Positions 34,091 through 44,814 of a DNA stretch of 64,000 nucleotides are shown piece by piece. The position numbers and the translations under genes were made by a program. Numbering within the stretch: the stretch's first letter is position 1; each line of letters starts with the position of its first letter. Location of the stretch: the NCBI GenBank assembly GCA_903905455.1, contig CAIVGN010000142.1, positions 16,433 to 80,432 on the forward strand. Direction: 5' to 3'. The notes under the pieces are model-generated. The model saw only the letters and a list, made by a program, of their open reading frames with translations. It searched no databases and was not told the DNA's origin. Source of the stretch: an uncultured Archangium sp. (GTDB lineage: Bacteria > Myxococcota > Myxococcia > Myxococcales > Myxococcaceae).

Positions 34091-35272
34091 ATGGGTCGCA
34101 AGGTGAACGTTCTCGGCGTGGGCATGGTGAAGTTCCAGAAGCCCGGCGCCTCCGAGGGGTACGAGGTGATGGCCGGCGGCGCGATCAAGGACGCGCTCAA
34201 GGACGCCGGCGTGGACTTCAAGGATCTCGAGCAGGCCTACGCGGGCTACGTCTTCGGTGACAGCACCTGCGGGCAGCGCGCCGTGTACTCGGTGGGGGTC
34301 ACCGGCATCCCGGTGATCAACGTCAACAACAACTGCTCCACGGGCAGCACCGCGCTGTACCTCGCGCGCCAGGCCATCGAGGGTGGGCTCGCCGAGTGCG
34401 TGCTCGCCGTGGGCTTCGAGCAGATGCAGAAGGGCGCGCTCGCCGCCGCGTGGAACGACCGCACCAACCCGCTCGACAAGCACGTCGACGTGATGAACGC
34501 CGAGCAGGGCGTCAACCAGGCGCCGTTCGCCGCGCAGATGTTCGGCGGCGCGGGGCGCGAGTACCGGTGGAAGCACGGGACGAAGAAGGAGACCTTCGCG
34601 AAGATCTCCGAGAAGGCGCGCAAGCACGCGGCGAAGAACCCCTTCGCGCTCTTCCGCGAGGTGCTCTCGGTGGAGCAGATCCTCGCCAGCGGCGAGGTGT
34701 TCGACCCGCTCACCCGCTTCCAGTGCTGCCCGCCCACCTGCGGCGCGGCGGCGGCGATCCTCTGCAGCGACGACTTCGCCCGGCGCAAGGGCCTCACGCC
34801 CGCGGTGCACATCGCCGGCCAGGTGATGAAGACCGACTTCCCCTCGGCCTTCGAGGGGCACTCGATGATCAAGATGATCGGCTACGACATGGCGAAGGCC
34901 GCCGCCGCCGAGCTCTACGAGAAGACCTCCACCGGCCCCAACGACGTGCAGGTCGTCGAGCTGCACGACTGCTTCACCGCCAACGAGCTGCTGACCTACG
35001 AGGCCATCGGCCTGTGTCCCGAGGGCGGGGCCGAGAAGTTCATCTGGGACGAGGACAACACCTACGGCGGGAACTTCGTGGTCAACCCCTCGGGAGGACT
35101 GCTCTCGAAGGGGCACCCGCTGGGCGCCACGGGCCTCGCGCAGTGCACCGAGCTGGTGTGGCACCTGCGCGGCACCGCGGGCGAACGGCAGGTCGAGGGC
35201 GCCCAGGTGGCGCTGCAGCACAACCTCGGGCTGGGCGGTGCATGCGTGATGACCATGTACAAGCGAAACTGA
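34091..35272 (+). CDS. SCPx-type thiolase (acetyl-CoA acyltransferase)
   Basis: This 393-residue enzyme would cleave 3-ketoacyl-CoA with CoA, the last step of the beta-oxidation cycle supplied by the preceding enzyme. The nucleophile Cys82 lies in NVNNNCSTGSTALYLARQAI. The second active-site region is VELHDCFTANELL, and the terminal motif is GGLLSKGHPLGATG. Together these define the SCP-x/thiolase-like group, which keeps HDCF and lacks the usual C-terminal acid/base Cys-GGG pattern; a CCPPTC cluster precedes it. It starts 14 bp after the MFE-2-like gene, with AAGGGG upstream, so they form an operon. Confidence 0.9.
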   Translation: MGRKVNVLGVGMVKFQKPGASEGYEVMAGGAIKDALKDAGVDFKDLEQAYAGYVFGDSTCGQRAVYSVGVTGIPVINVNNNCSTGSTALYLARQAIEGGLAECVLAVGFEQMQKGALAAAWNDRTNPLDKHVDVMNAEQGVNQAPFAAQMFGGAGREYRWKHGTKKETFAKISEKARKHAAKNPFALFREVLSVEQILASGEVFDPLTRFQCCPPTCGAAAAILCSDDFARRKGLTPAVHIAGQVMKTDFPSAFEGHSMIKMIGYDMAKAAAAELYEKTSTGPNDVQVVELHDCFTANELLTYEAIGLCPEGGAEKFIWDEDNTYGGNFVVNPSGGLLSKGHPLGATGLAQCTELVWHLRGTAGERQVEGAQVALQHNLGLGGACVMTMYKRN

Positions 35273-35322
35273 AAACGGGGAGCCAGTTGCACCGGGCCGC
35301 CGCGGAGGCAACGCTCCGGACC

Positions 35323-37188
35323 ATGCGTGGCTTCGATCGATGCGTGTGGGCGGCGGTCTGCGTGATGTTGGCGAGCTGCCAGTGCGGCGAGGGGACGAAG
35401 TGCGCGAGCACCACCGACTGCCCGCTGAACCAGGTGTGCGTCAGCGGCACCTGTCGCGGCGGCAGCGAAGACGGCGGGGCGGGCAGCGACGCGGGGGTCC
35501 CCGATGCCGGCCTGCCCGACGCGGGCCACGACGGCGCTGACGCGGGCGCGTGCGGCGACGGCGTGCTCGCAGGCACCGAGCGCTGCGACGACGGCAACGC
35601 CACCAACTTCGACGGCTGCAACCAGCTGTGCCTGGTCGAGGCCAACTTCGCCTGCCCCACCCCCGGCGTCCCCTGCGTGTCGACGGTCGTCTGCGGCGAC
35701 GGCCTGCGCACCGGCACCGAGGCCTGCGACGACCGGAACACGGTCAGCGGCGACGGCTGCAACGTCACCTGCGCGCTCGAGCCAGGGTGGATCTGCCCGA
35801 CCGTCGGCGTGGCCTGCGCGGCCGCCTCGTGCGGCGACGCGCACCTCGCGGGCTTCGAGGAGTGCGACGACGGCAACATGGCGAGCAACGACGGCTGCAG
35901 CAGCACCTGCGTCGTCGAGGACGGCTTCGCGTGCGCCACCGTGGGCGCCTCCTGCACCGTCACCACCTGCGGCGACGGCGTGAAGGCCGGCACCGAGCAG
36001 TGCGACGACGGGAACCACGATCTCGGCGACGGCTGCGACACCACCTGCCGCTCCGAGCCCCGCTGCACCAACGGCGTGTGCACCGCGGTGTGCGGCGACG
36101 GCATCCGCCAGACGGGCGAGACCTGCGACGACGGCAACGCGCGGGCCGGTGACGGGTGCAGCGCCACCTGCGCCGTGGAGACGGGCTTCGCCTGCATGGA
36201 CCAGACGCCCACCGCGCAGCCCACCCTGGGCATCCCCGTGGTGTACCGCGACTTCCTCCCCTTCGGCGCGACGGGCGGGCACATCGACTTCGAGAACGGC
36301 AACGGCAGCGAGCAGGGCCTCGTGGCGCAGGCCCTGGGCGCCGACGGCAAGCCCGTCTACGCCGCGGGCGCGGGCAGCGTGACCACCCACGGCGCGGGGC
36401 CCTTCGACCAGTGGTACCGCGACACCCCGGGCGTCAACCGCACCGCGGTCTCGCGGCTCGTCGTCACCCGCGATGGGACTGGCTCGTACATCTTCGACAG
36501 CAACGCCTTCTTCCCCGTCGACGGGCTGTGCTGGCAGAGCGACGGCACCGAGCCTTCGCGCTTCGGCCACAACTTCAACTTCACCAGCGAGCTGCGCTAC
36601 TGGTTCAACTACGCGGGCAACGAGTCGCTCGATTTCCGCGGCGACGACGACGTGTGGGTGTTCATCAACCGCAAGCTGGCCGTCGATCTCGGCGGCGTGC
36701 ACGGGCCCCAGAGCGGCGGGGTGACGCTGGATGCCGCGCAGGCCACGGCGCTCGGGCTCACGGTGGGCGGCGTCTACGAAGCGGTCGTCTTCCAGGCCGA
36801 GCGCCACACCACGGGCTCGAGCTACCGGCTGACGCTGCGGGGCTTCAACGCGCCGAAGTCGGCCTGTACGTGGCGCTGCGGCGACGGCGTGGTGACGCGC
36901 TACGAGGCCTGCGACGACGGCGTCAACGACGGGCGCTACGGAGGCTGCCGCCCCGGCTGTCTTTCGCGCGGGGGCTACTGCGGTGACGCGGTGGTCGACG
37001 TCGACGGCGGCGAGGTCTGCGACGACGGGGTCAACGCCGGCGGCCCCAACCAGTGCGCGCCCGGCTGCAAGGCGCGCTCAGGCTGCGGCGACGGGGTGCT
37101 GCAGGGCCAGCTCGGCGAGACCTGCGACGACGGCAACACCACGCCGGGTGATGGCTGCGACGCGCTGTGCCAGCTCGAGCTGGGCTGA
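35323..37188 (+). CDS. Cys-rich lipoprotein with DUF4215 repeats and fibro-slime domain
   Basis: This 621-residue surface lipoprotein has a lipobox MLASC. Six or more DUF4215 (Myxococcus Cys-rich) repeats flank one central domain. Each repeat has the pattern CGDG, then E-x-CDDGN, then GDGC-x-x-x-C; the set spans about 75-290 and 535-620. The central part (about 310-515) has the fibro-slime signature (LNYWFxYxG-like RYWFNYAGNESLDFRGDDD, VWVFINRKLAVDLGGVHG), a PA14-like adhesive fold. An Ala/Asp/Gly-rich linker follows the lipid anchor. Likely located on the outer surface, with a role in matrix or substrate binding. It starts 50 bp after the thiolase and is convergent with the next small lipoprotein. 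Confidence 0.85.
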   Translation: MRGFDRCVWAAVCVMLASCQCGEGTKCASTTDCPLNQVCVSGTCRGGSEDGGAGSDAGVPDAGLPDAGHDGADAGACGDGVLAGTERCDDGNATNFDGCNQLCLVEANFACPTPGVPCVSTVVCGDGLRTGTEACDDRNTVSGDGCNVTCALEPGWICPTVGVACAAASCGDAHLAGFEECDDGNMASNDGCSSTCVVEDGFACATVGASCTVTTCGDGVKAGTEQCDDGNHDLGDGCDTTCRSEPRCTNGVCTAVCGDGIRQTGETCDDGNARAGDGCSATCAVETGFACMDQTPTAQPTLGIPVVYRDFLPFGATGGHIDFENGNGSEQGLVAQALGADGKPVYAAGAGSVTTHGAGPFDQWYRDTPGVNRTAVSRLVVTRDGTGSYIFDSNAFFPVDGLCWQSDGTEPSRFGHNFNFTSELRYWFNYAGNESLDFRGDDDVWVFINRKLAVDLGGVHGPQSGGVTLDAAQATALGLTVGGVYEAVVFQAERHTTGSSYRLTLRGFNAPKSACTWRCGDGVVTRYEACDDGVNDGRYGGCRPGCLSRGGYCGDAVVDVDGGEVCDDGVNAGGPNQCAPGCKARSGCGDGVLQGQLGETCDDGNTTPGDGCDALCQLELG

Positions 37189-37196
37189 GGCAAGGC

Positions 37197-37478
37197 TCAG
37201 GGCACGACGCTCACGCACTCCGGCAGGCACGAGAAGGTGGCCCTGGCGCACGAGCGCTCGCTGATGCATGCGTTGCACTGGTCGGCCCGGCGGCGGTAGT
37301 CGGGGTCCTTGCTCGCCTGGTCACGGCAGCGCGAGGCGCAGGCCGAGACGTCGTAGTCGGTGTTGAAGCACGAGGCGTAGCGCTGGCAGATGCCGTTGCA
37401 GTCGATGGCCGAGTCGATCTTCTGCACCACCGCGCAGCCACTGAGGCTGAGCACGACCGAGATGAGGAGCATTCGCAT
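37197..37478 (-). CDS. Small Cys-rich lipoprotein
   Basis: This 93-residue protein has a short lipoprotein signal ending LSGC (ATG 37478, alternative ATG 37472). Ten cysteines are spread over the mature part (CNGICQRYASC, CASRCRDQ, CNACISERSC, CLPEC), a spacing that suggests a disulfide-rich mini-domain. No family is recognised, though Cys-rich lipoproteins of this size are common in myxobacteria. It lies downstream of the MoxR gene on the same strand, with a 34-bp gap, and may be co-transcribed with it. The plus-strand frame over it is shadow. Confidence 0.7.
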   Translation of the reverse strand: MRMLLISVVLSLSGCAVVQKIDSAIDCNGICQRYASCFNTDYDVSACASRCRDQASKDPDYRRRADQCNACISERSCARATFSCLPECVSVVP

Positions 37479-37512
37479 GGGGGCGGCATAGCACCCCTGC
37501 CCCACGCCAACG

Positions 37513-38535
37513 TCAGCTGATGCCCAGCAGCCGCGGCACCTTCTCCTCGAGGAGATCGATCTCCTCGCGCGTGTCGCCCAGGAACGAGAGCAGCTGCAGG
37601 TCTTCGCGCTCCACGGCGCCGCCGTGAACGATCCACGCGCGGGTGCGCAGCAGCCGGTACAGCTTGATCAGCTTGCGGTCCGAGACGAACACCTCGTCTT
37701 CGCGCACCAGGGTGCGGATGACGCGGCGGAACTCGCGCATCACCTCGTCGCGGAAGAACAGCTCGCGGTCCTTGGGTTCGCGGCGCGCCATGAGCAGCGT
37801 CAGGTAGCGGTGCGCCTTGAGGAGATCCTCGAGGCCCGCGTGCCCTTCCACCCAGGGCTTCTGGTTCAGGTCCTTGTTGGTCTGCGACTCGAGGCCCGCG
37901 TCGAGCAGCTCGATGAAGTGCGTCTCCTGCACCGAGCGGCAGGCGGCCTTGAGCACGAAGCGATCTTTCAGCGCGCCCAGCTCGCTGTGCTCGGGGATCT
38001 CGTTGGTCGCCGCGAAGAGGATCTTCAGGCGCACGGGCACGGGCACGCCGTCCTGGTAGAACTTGCGCTCGTTGATCACCGTGAGCAGCGCGTTCAAGAT
38101 CGCCGAGCTGGCCTTGAAGATCTCGTCGAGGAACACCAGGCGCGCGGTGGGCAGCTTGCCGCGCTCGCGGCGAATGTAGCGGCCGCTGCGCAGCTCGTTG
38201 ATGTCGATGGGCCCCAGCACCTCCGACGGCTCGGTGAAGCGCGTGAGCAGGTACTCGAAGTAGTCGGCGCCCTCGAGCCCCAGGGCGTCCTTGAACTTGA
38301 TGACCAGGTCGCTCTTGGCGGTGCCCGGGGGCCCGACGAGGAGCAGGGGCTCCTGCGCCACGGCGGCCACCAGCATCAGGTCGATGAGCGGCTGCTTGTC
38401 CACGAAGTGCCGGCCCAGCGCGAGGCGGAACCGGTTGAGGCGCTCGCGCAGCGCCTGGGACTCGCCCTGCAACTGCTCCAGCGTGAGGTCCGCGACCTGG
38501 TCGAGCGCGTCTTTGCTGCGTGCTGCTTGCGTCAT
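37513..38535 (-). CDS. MoxR-type AAA+ ATPase of an FtsH/vWA ternary-type system
   Basis: This 340-residue ATPase has Walker A GPPGTAKS (68-75), Walker B LVFLDE (133-138) followed by IFKASSAILNALLTVINERK, and sensor 1 FAATNEIP. GPPGTAKS with a DEIFKAS pattern is typical of the RavA-like MoxR group that works with vWA proteins. A C-terminal helical lid has RRVIRTLVREDEVFVSDRKL and the ending LLEEKVPRLLG. Such ATPases remodel protein complexes, usually with a vWA partner. Here it is coupled by a 4-nt overlap (ATGA) to a 1085-residue protein of the ternary-system type upstream, and a vWA-like gene lies 6 kb away at 29940. The start ATG 38535 is fixed by the overlap. Confidence 0.88.
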   Translation of the reverse strand: MTQAARSKDALDQVADLTLEQLQGESQALRERLNRFRLALGRHFVDKQPLIDLMLVAAVAQEPLLLVGPPGTAKSDLVIKFKDALGLEGADYFEYLLTRFTEPSEVLGPIDINELRSGRYIRRERGKLPTARLVFLDEIFKASSAILNALLTVINERKFYQDGVPVPVRLKILFAATNEIPEHSELGALKDRFVLKAACRSVQETHFIELLDAGLESQTNKDLNQKPWVEGHAGLEDLLKAHRYLTLLMARREPKDRELFFRDEVMREFRRVIRTLVREDEVFVSDRKLIKLYRLLRTRAWIVHGGAVEREDLQLLSFLGDTREEIDLLEEKVPRLLGIS

Positions 38536-41500
38536 GTGTCTCCTCCGACGTCACGGTGCACGCGCCGTCGCACGAGGTACTCGTCCTCGTCGAGGAAGCG
38601 CCGCGTCGTCTCATTCAAGGTCAGGTCGTCGCCCACGTGGCCGAGCACCAGCGAGTCGGCGAAGTCCACCATCGACAGGCAGAAGTGGTACCGCTGCTTG
38701 CCGTCCGCGCCCGCGCCGCCGTTGGTGTTGAAGCTGTCGGTGATCCACGGCAGCTGCTGCGAGAGCCGCAGCAGGCCCGGCAACGCCAGCTCGGTGGAGG
38801 CGTGCGAGAGCGCCTGGCTGGTGGCGCGGCTCAACTTCATGCGCTCGGCGATCACCAGGCCCGACTCGCGGCCCAGGCGCGCGGTGGCCTCGTCGACGAT
38901 GGGCTGCGCCTGGCCGTAGGCGCCCAGGTACATGAAGCCCGACGCGAGGCCGAGGCGCGCCTGCAGCGTGGGCACGTCTTCGCCCTTGAGCACCGTGGAG
39001 GCGCGGGCCAGCAGCTCGCCGGCCTCTTCGCGCAGGCCCACGCGGCGCAGCGAGCGCACGCCGGAGACCAGCAGGCCGCCGATCTCCCCCACCCCTTCGC
39101 TGCCGACTTCCTTGATGGCGTTGCCCAGCTGCAGCACGAACTGCTTCACCAGCGCGGTGCGGCCGAAGTGACCGGCGATCTTCAGGGCGTCCTCGAGCAC
39201 CACCGCCCGGTGCTTGGCGGCGAAGCCGTCGCCCATGGCGAGGAACTGCTGCAGCAGCGGCAGCGCCTGCGACTCGGGCAGCTGGGGGAGATAGTCGAGC
39301 AGCCCGTCGATGAGCCGCACCCGCTCTTCGACCGCGAGCTGCGCGTCACCCGCGGCGCCCATGCGCGAGCGGATCGCCTTGAGCAGCTCGGCCGGGTCGC
39401 GCAGCGAGCGCAAGGCGCCCAGCTCTTCGCCGCGGGAGTCGCGGGCGTTGCGCCAGAACGCGCTGATCGCCTCGAGGCGCTCCTGGGGCTCGAGCACCTG
39501 GCTGAACTGCCGCAGCCGGTCGACCTTGTAGCGGTCGAGCGACTCGAGGCTGGTGAGCAGCGCGTTGATCTCCGGCGCCAGCGGGGTCGAGGGGGCCACG
39601 CCCTCGAGCGCCTGGTCGATGCGCGCGAGGTAGGCGCGCGTCAGGTAGTTGTGCACCGGGTCCTTGCGGTCGAGCGGCGCCAGCGCGCGCTCCCGCAGTT
39701 GACGGGCGCGATCCGCGTTGGCGAGGCGCGCGAAGCCCCAGGCGAACTCCAGGCACACGTAGGCGTGGGTGAACTGCGGGGGCGCCTCGACGGCCGAGCG
39801 CTTGCGCGGCGTCTCCTCGAAGGCCTTGAGCAGCGCCTCGAGCTGGGTGCTGACGCGCATGGCGCGCCCGGTGCCCGCGCCCGCGGCGTTGGCCTGGCCC
39901 ATCACCCGCAGGAGCCGTGGCACGTCGCGATCCAGCGAGAGGCCGCTCTGCACGCGCGCCAGCACGCGATCGCGCGCGCGGGCGAGGCCTAAGGGGTCGC
40001 CGCCGGCCAGGCGCGAGACGGCGAAGCGGCCCAGCCAGAAGCTGCGCACGTCGAGGTCTTCGCCGAAACGATCGAGGAAGCTCACCCAGTCGGTGACCCG
40101 GGCGGCGACGGAGGTGTTGTTCTCGAGCGCGGCGGCCACGAGGTGGGCCACGGCGCCGCGCGTCTGCTCGGTGTTGGGCGCGGTCTGCGCGAGCAGCCCC
40201 TCGAGCCGCACGCCCGAGGTGTCGGCCCAGCGGCGCGCCAGGCGCAGCGCGTCTTCGGGGCCCGATTCCCACAGCGCGTGGGCCCAGGCCATGCCCGAGT
40301 CGCGCGGGCGCTGCACGCGGCCGTACATCTCCGCGAGGCGCACCCAGGCCACGCGGCGCGCGGCCGAGTCGGCGGGCGCGTCGAGCTCGAGGAAGGAGGA
40401 CTCCTCGCGGGCCACCACGGCCTCGGCCTCCGAGAGGCTGCTGGGCAGCTCGATGGACAGCACCGGCGTCGTCGCCGCGCGGGCGGCGTCGTGGGCCTGC
40501 GTCTCGCGGGGCGCGGAGACGCGGGGCTCGGCGCGACGGGCGCGCGCGCGGGGACGCTGCGCGTCTTCTTCTTCTCGCGGCTCGGCGCCCGGGGCGGGCA
40601 GCGCGTCTTCCAGGGCCACGAAGGGCTCGAAGTCGAAGGTGGCGGAGCGGGTCCACGCCTCGAGGGTCTCGACGGCGCCGTCGATGACGTAGTCGACCCA
40701 CTCGGTCAGCGGGCGGAAGGCGGTCTCGGGCACCGAGCGGCGGCTGAAGCCCCCGGCGGTGGGCTCGAGCCAGGTGATGAGGTCGGGGTCGGGCGCGAGC
40801 CAGGTGCGCAGGCGATCGCGGCGCAGCGGGGGCTCGACGGTGAGGCCCAGGGGCGCGAAGAGGTTCGGCAGGTCGAGCACCCGGGCGTAGGCGTCACCGG
40901 GCAGCGCCCCGCCGTTGGCCTCGCGGCCGGGCCGCGCGCGGAGCACCACCAGCTCGCCGGCCACCACGAAGAGGATGTTCTCGAGCTGCGCCTCGGGGGT
41001 GGAGCGCACCAGCGCCTCGACGGCCGCCTTGCCCGCGGCGAGCACGAAGAGCGTGGCCACCTCGGGGCGGGCCGCGCGCGCGAGGGTGAGCGTCACCTCC
41101 ACCTTGGGCGCGTCGGGCGTCGGGGTGAGTCGGCTCACGGCGCCCAGGCCCGTGGGCACCACCAGCTGGTCGACGTCGATCCACTCGCCCTCGCTCAGCC
41201 GCCACCACGGGCCCTCGGCGGTCATCAGCACCAGGCCGTCGTCGGGCGCCTCGAGGGCGCTGGCCAGGGGGTGGGCGAAGCCGACCTCGGTCCACAGCCG
41301 GTCCTGGCCGGGCGCGGTGGGCACGAAGGCGCGCAGGCCGTCGAGGTGATCGAGCGCGCGCGAGAGCACGAACCACGGCGGGTCGACCACCCGTACCAGG
41401 GCGTGCGCGTGCGGCGACTTCACCATCGAGAACTCCTGGCGATCGCAGCCCAGGCGCAGCAGCTCGCCGGCCAGCTCGAGCAACGAGCGCTCGAAGGTCA

Positions 41501-41789
41501 CCGTGAAGAGCACCTGGGGCAACGCGCCCTCGGGCTCGCCGACGCGGCGCGAGCGCAGCGCCTCGGCCCAGCACGAGACGGCGGTCAGCGGCCCGCTCGC
41601 CTCCCGGGCCTCGACGCCGGCCAGGGCCAGGGCCTTCTTCACCCGGGGGAGCACGGTGGCCGCGAGCTCGAGGGCCCCTTCGGCCGTGACGCCGAACTGC
41701 ACCGGGGCCCGCTGCACGTCGAGGGGCACGAGGCCCGACCGCATCGCGATCTGCAGCGCCTCATCACCGGGGAAGACCAGGACCTCCAT
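38532..41789 (-). CDS. Large ternary-system partner: conserved N-terminal module plus alpha-solenoid
   Basis: This 1085-residue protein starts at ATG 41789. The first 400 or so residues form a globular module beginning [20 protein letters not shown], with an [15 protein letters not shown] patch, a [17 protein letters not shown] strand pair and a [17 protein letters not shown] segment. A Arg/Glu/Pro-rich linker of about 60 residues leads to a long run of helices (about 510-1085) with TPR-like spacing ([25 protein letters not shown]-type heptads). The opening module matches, from memory, the X-type components of FtsH-MoxR-vWA ternary systems. It lies just upstream of MoxR with a 4-nt overlap, so the two are made together. 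No toxin or nuclease domain is visible. The function is inferred as a sensor or scaffold. Confidence 0.7.
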   Translation of the reverse strand: MEVLVFPGDEALQIAMRSGLVPLDVQRAPVQFGVTAEGALELAATVLPRVKKALALAGVEAREASGPLTAVSCWAEALRSRRVGEPEGALPQVLFTVTFERSLLELAGELLRLGCDRQEFSMVKSPHAHALVRVVDPPWFVLSRALDHLDGLRAFVPTAPGQDRLWTEVGFAHPLASALEAPDDGLVLMTAEGPWWRLSEGEWIDVDQLVVPTGLGAVSRLTPTPDAPKVEVTLTLARAARPEVATLFVLAAGKAAVEALVRSTPEAQLENILFVVAGELVVLRARPGREANGGALPGDAYARVLDLPNLFAPLGLTVEPPLRRDRLRTWLAPDPDLITWLEPTAGGFSRRSVPETAFRPLTEWVDYVIDGAVETLEAWTRSATFDFEPFVALEDALPAPGAEPREEEDAQRPRARARRAEPRVSAPRETQAHDAARAATTPVLSIELPSSLSEAEAVVAREESSFLELDAPADSAARRVAWVRLAEMYGRVQRPRDSGMAWAHALWESGPEDALRLARRWADTSGVRLEGLLAQTAPNTEQTRGAVAHLVAAALENNTSVAARVTDWVSFLDRFGEDLDVRSFWLGRFAVSRLAGGDPLGLARARDRVLARVQSGLSLDRDVPRLLRVMGQANAAGAGTGRAMRVSTQLEALLKAFEETPRKRSAVEAPPQFTHAYVCLEFAWGFARLANADRARQLRERALAPLDRKDPVHNYLTRAYLARIDQALEGVAPSTPLAPEINALLTSLESLDRYKVDRLRQFSQVLEPQERLEAISAFWRNARDSRGEELGALRSLRDPAELLKAIRSRMGAAGDAQLAVEERVRLIDGLLDYLPQLPESQALPLLQQFLAMGDGFAAKHRAVVLEDALKIAGHFGRTALVKQFVLQLGNAIKEVGSEGVGEIGGLLVSGVRSLRRVGLREEAGELLARASTVLKGEDVPTLQARLGLASGFMYLGAYGQAQPIVDEATARLGRESGLVIAERMKLSRATSQALSHASTELALPGLLRLSQQLPWITDSFNTNGGAGADGKQRYHFCLSMVDFADSLVLGHVGDDLTLNETTRRFLDEDEYLVRRRVHRDVGGDT

Positions 41790-41852
41790 CAGGACGCGCA
41801 CTGTAGTGGAGCGTTGATGCACCGCCCATTCAAAGCGGCGAGACTCCGCGCC

Positions 41853-43412
41853 ATGAGCGCAAACTGGAAGCGGTACCAGGAGCTGTGGTGCGTGGTGGAG
41901 GGGTTGGGCCTCACGCTCGACGTGTCGAAGATGAACTTCCTGCCCGACTGGGCAGCCTCGATGGCGGCGCCCATGGCGAAGGCCTTCGACGCGATGGACG
42001 CGCTCGAGAAGGGCGCGCTCGCCAACCCCGACGAGAAGCGCCGGGTCGGACACTACTGGCTGCGCGCACCCCAGCTGGCGCCGGCGGAGGACGCGGCGGC
42101 GATCATCGACGCCCTCTCGCGGGTCAAGGCCTTCACCGCCGACGTGCACGCCGGGCGGCTCGCGCCCCCGTCGGCGCCGAAGTTCACCAAGCTGCTGGTG
42201 GTGGGCATCGGTGGCTCGGCCCTGGGCCCGCAGCTGGCGGCCGACGCGCTGGGCACGGCCCACGACAAGCTGACGCCCCACTTCTTCGACAACACCGACC
42301 CCGACGGCTTCGACCGGGTGCTGGGGCACCTCGCGGGCTCGCTCAAGGAGACGCTGGTGGTGGTCATCTCCAAGTCGGGCGGCACCAAGGAGACGCGCAA
42401 CGGCATGCTCGAGGCCCAGGCCGCGTTCACCCGCGCGGGCCTCGACTTCGCCCGGCACGCGGTCGCGGTGACCGGCGCGGGCAGCGAGCTGGAACGGGCG
42501 TCCACCGGCTGGCTGGCGCGCTTCCCCATGTGGGACTGGGTCGGCGGGCGCACCTCGGAGACCTCGGCGGTGGGGCTGCTCCCGGCGGCGCTGCAGGGCC
42601 TCGACATCGACGCGCTGCTCGCCGGCGCGAAGGAGATGGACGAGGCCACGCGGCTGCGCGACCCGATGAAGAACCCGGCCGCGCTGCTGGCGCTGATGTG
42701 GCACCACGGCAGCAAGGGCAAGGGCGCCAAGGACCTGGTGGTGCTGCCCTACAAGGACCGGCTGCTGTTGATGAGCCGCTACCTGCAGCAGCTGATCATG
42801 GAGTCGCTGGGCAAGGAGAAGGACCTCGACGGCCAGGTGGTCGAGCAGGGCCTCTCGGTCTACGGCAACAAGGGATCGACGGACCAGCACGCCTACGTGC
42901 AGCAGCTGCGCGACGGCGTGCCCAACCACTTCGTGCTCTTCATCGAGGTGCTCAAGGACAGGGCCGGCGCGGCCTTCGAGGTCGAGCCGCAGGTGACCTC
43001 CGGCGACTACCTGCAGGGGTTCCTGCTCGGGACCCGCGCGGCGCTCGCGGAGAAGGGCCGCGAGTCGATCACCATCACCCTGCCCGACGTGAGCGCGCGC
43101 TCGCTGGGGGCGTTGATCGCGCTCTTCGAGCGCACCGTGGGGTTCTACGGCACGTTGGTCAACGTGAACGCCTACCACCAGCCTGGCGTCGAGGCGGGGA
43201 AGAAGGCCGCCGAGGCCGTGCTCACCGTGCAGCACAAGGTGTTGCAGGGGCTCGACGCCACGCCCCGCTCGGTGGACCAGCTCGCCGAGGCCATCGGGGT
43301 GAGCGACGTGGAGACGGTGTTCCTCGTGCTGCGGCACCTCGCGGCGAACGGCCGGGTGCAGCGACTGGCCGGGGCGCGGCCGGCGGAGGACCGGTTCAGC
43401 CGCGCGGGCTAA
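41853..43412 (+). CDS. pgi: Glucose-6-phosphate isomerase
   Basis: This 519-residue enzyme interconverts glucose-6-phosphate and fructose-6-phosphate. It shows the SIS-fold motifs: [36 protein letters not shown] (phosphate binding), and the PGI signature region [15 protein letters not shown] with the catalytic Glu and His. The C-terminal 55 residues form a winged-helix-like extension ([20 protein letters not shown]), as in the plant/cyanobacteria/Chlorobi-type enzyme. The start chosen is ATG 41853; ATG 41818 is in frame but adds an unlikely Arg-rich lead. It is divergent from the 1085-residue gene with 63 bp between, and convergent with the NtrC gene with a 4-nt overlap. Confidence 0.93.
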   Translation: MSANWKRYQELWCVVEGLGLTLDVSKMNFLPDWAASMAAPMAKAFDAMDALEKGALANPDEKRRVGHYWLRAPQLAPAEDAAAIIDALSRVKAFTADVHAGRLAPPSAPKFTKLLVVGIGGSALGPQLAADALGTAHDKLTPHFFDNTDPDGFDRVLGHLAGSLKETLVVVISKSGGTKETRNGMLEAQAAFTRAGLDFARHAVAVTGAGSELERASTGWLARFPMWDWVGGRTSETSAVGLLPAALQGLDIDALLAGAKEMDEATRLRDPMKNPAALLALMWHHGSKGKGAKDLVVLPYKDRLLLMSRYLQQLIMESLGKEKDLDGQVVEQGLSVYGNKGSTDQHAYVQQLRDGVPNHFVLFIEVLKDRAGAAFEVEPQVTSGDYLQGFLLGTRAALAEKGRESITITLPDVSARSLGALIALFERTVGFYGTLVNVNAYHQPGVEAGKKAAEAVLTVQHKVLQGLDATPRSVDQLAEAIGVSDVETVFLVLRHLAANGRVQRLAGARPAEDRFSRAG

Positions 43413-44779
43413 CGCTTCACGCGCTTGAGCTTGCGGTAGAGGGTGACGCGGTCGATGCCCAGCAGGTCGGCCGCGCGTTGGCGACTCCCGCCGACGGCGC
43501 CCAGCACGTAGTCGATGTGGCGGCGCTCGAGGGCCTCGAGGGTCACCAGCGGCCAGCCATCGCGCAGCTTGGGCACCGGCGCGGTGGAGAGTGACTGCGG
43601 CAGGTGCCAGGCCTCGAGCCGCGGCCCCTCGCAGGCCAGCACCGCGCGCTCGACGGCGTTCTGCAACTCGCGCACGTTGCCCGGCCACGAGTAGCCGCTC
43701 AGCAGCTCGGTGGCCTCGGTGGACAGCGAGGTGATCAGCTTGCCGTCGCGGGCGGCCGCCAACGACACGAAGTGCCGCGCCAGCATCAACACGTCGTCGC
43801 CGCGATCGCGCAGCGGGGGCACGTCGAGGCGCAGCACGTCGAGGCGAAACAGGAGGTCGGCGCGGAAGGTGCCCGCCTCGGCCGCCGCGTGGAGATCGCG
43901 GTTGGTGGCGGCCACCACGCGCACGTCGACCTTCAGCTCACGGTTGGCGCCCACCGGCCGCACGGTGCGCTCCTGCAGCACGCGCAACAGCGCCGCCTGC
44001 AGCGAGAGCGGGAGCTCGCCGATCTCGTCGAGGAACAGGGTGCCCTGGTCTGCCTCGCGGAAGACGCCGAGGCGATCCGACCGGGCGTCGGTGAAGGCGC
44101 CCTTCACGTGGCCGAAGAGCTCCGACTCCAGCAGCGTCGAGGGCAGCGCGCCGCAGTTGATGGCCACCATCGGCCCGGCGCGGCGGGGCCCCAGCGCGTG
44201 CAGGGCGCGCGCGACGAGCTCCTTGCCCGTGCCGCTCTCGCCCATCACCAGCACCGCGCCCTCGGCCTTCGCCATGCGCTCGACCTGGCTGCGCAGCGTC
44301 ACCACGCTGGAATGTTCCCCGAGGATGCCGTGCGTCTCGCCCACCCGCCGCACCTCGGTGCGCAGGGCCTCGAGCTCGAGCGAGGTGAGGTGGTGCGAGA
44401 GCGTGCGGCTGACCACCAGGCCCAGCAGCGAGAGCTCGAAGGGCTTGGTGAGGAAGTCGGCCGCGCCGGCGCGAAGGGCCGCGACGGCTGCGTCGAGGTT
44501 GCCGTGGGCGGTCATCACCACCACCGGCACCCGGCGGCGGAGCTCGCGCTGGAGCTGCTGCGCCAGCTCGAGGCCCGTCTGGCCCACCAGCTGGTAGTCG
44601 GTGATCAGCAGATCGTAGGGCTGGCGGCGCACCGCCTCGAGGGCCCCGGCCGCGTCCGTCGCCCAGTCGGCCGCGTAGCCGGTGCGGCGCAGGTAGCTGC
44701 CCACCAGCCGGGCGATGGACTCGTCGTCGTCGACGACCAACACCCGCGCGGCCGGCTGCGTTTCGTTCTGCATCGTCAC
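43409..44779 (-). CDS. NtrC-family sigma-54-dependent response regulator
   Basis: This 456-residue regulator has three domains. The receiver (1-125) keeps the acidic pocket DDD (17-19), phosphoacceptor Asp61, Thr90 and Lys112. The AAA+ domain (about 150-385) has Walker A GESGTGKE, a sigma-54 loop written GAFTDA (227-232) instead of GAFTGA, and Walker [11 protein letters not shown]. The Fis-like DNA-binding helix-turn-helix is at the end ([20 protein letters not shown]). It would activate sigma-54 promoters after phosphorylation. No histidine kinase is in the window, so it is an orphan locally. It is divergent from the 2498-residue protein with only 35 bp between the starts, so it may regulate that gene and itself. 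Confidence 0.93.
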   Translation of the reverse strand: MTMQNETQPAARVLVVDDDESIARLVGSYLRRTGYAADWATDAAGALEAVRRQPYDLLITDYQLVGQTGLELAQQLQRELRRRVPVVVMTAHGNLDAAVAALRAGAADFLTKPFELSLLGLVVSRTLSHHLTSLELEALRTEVRRVGETHGILGEHSSVVTLRSQVERMAKAEGAVLVMGESGTGKELVARALHALGPRRAGPMVAINCGALPSTLLESELFGHVKGAFTDARSDRLGVFREADQGTLFLDEIGELPLSLQAALLRVLQERTVRPVGANRELKVDVRVVAATNRDLHAAAEAGTFRADLLFRLDVLRLDVPPLRDRGDDVLMLARHFVSLAAARDGKLITSLSTEATELLSGYSWPGNVRELQNAVERAVLACEGPRLEAWHLPQSLSTAPVPKLRDGWPLVTLEALERRHIDYVLGAVGGSRQRAADLLGIDRVTLYRKLKRVKR

Positions 44780-44814
44780 GCTGCATATCGCAACGTGTAC
44801 GGTGATCTCAACCC

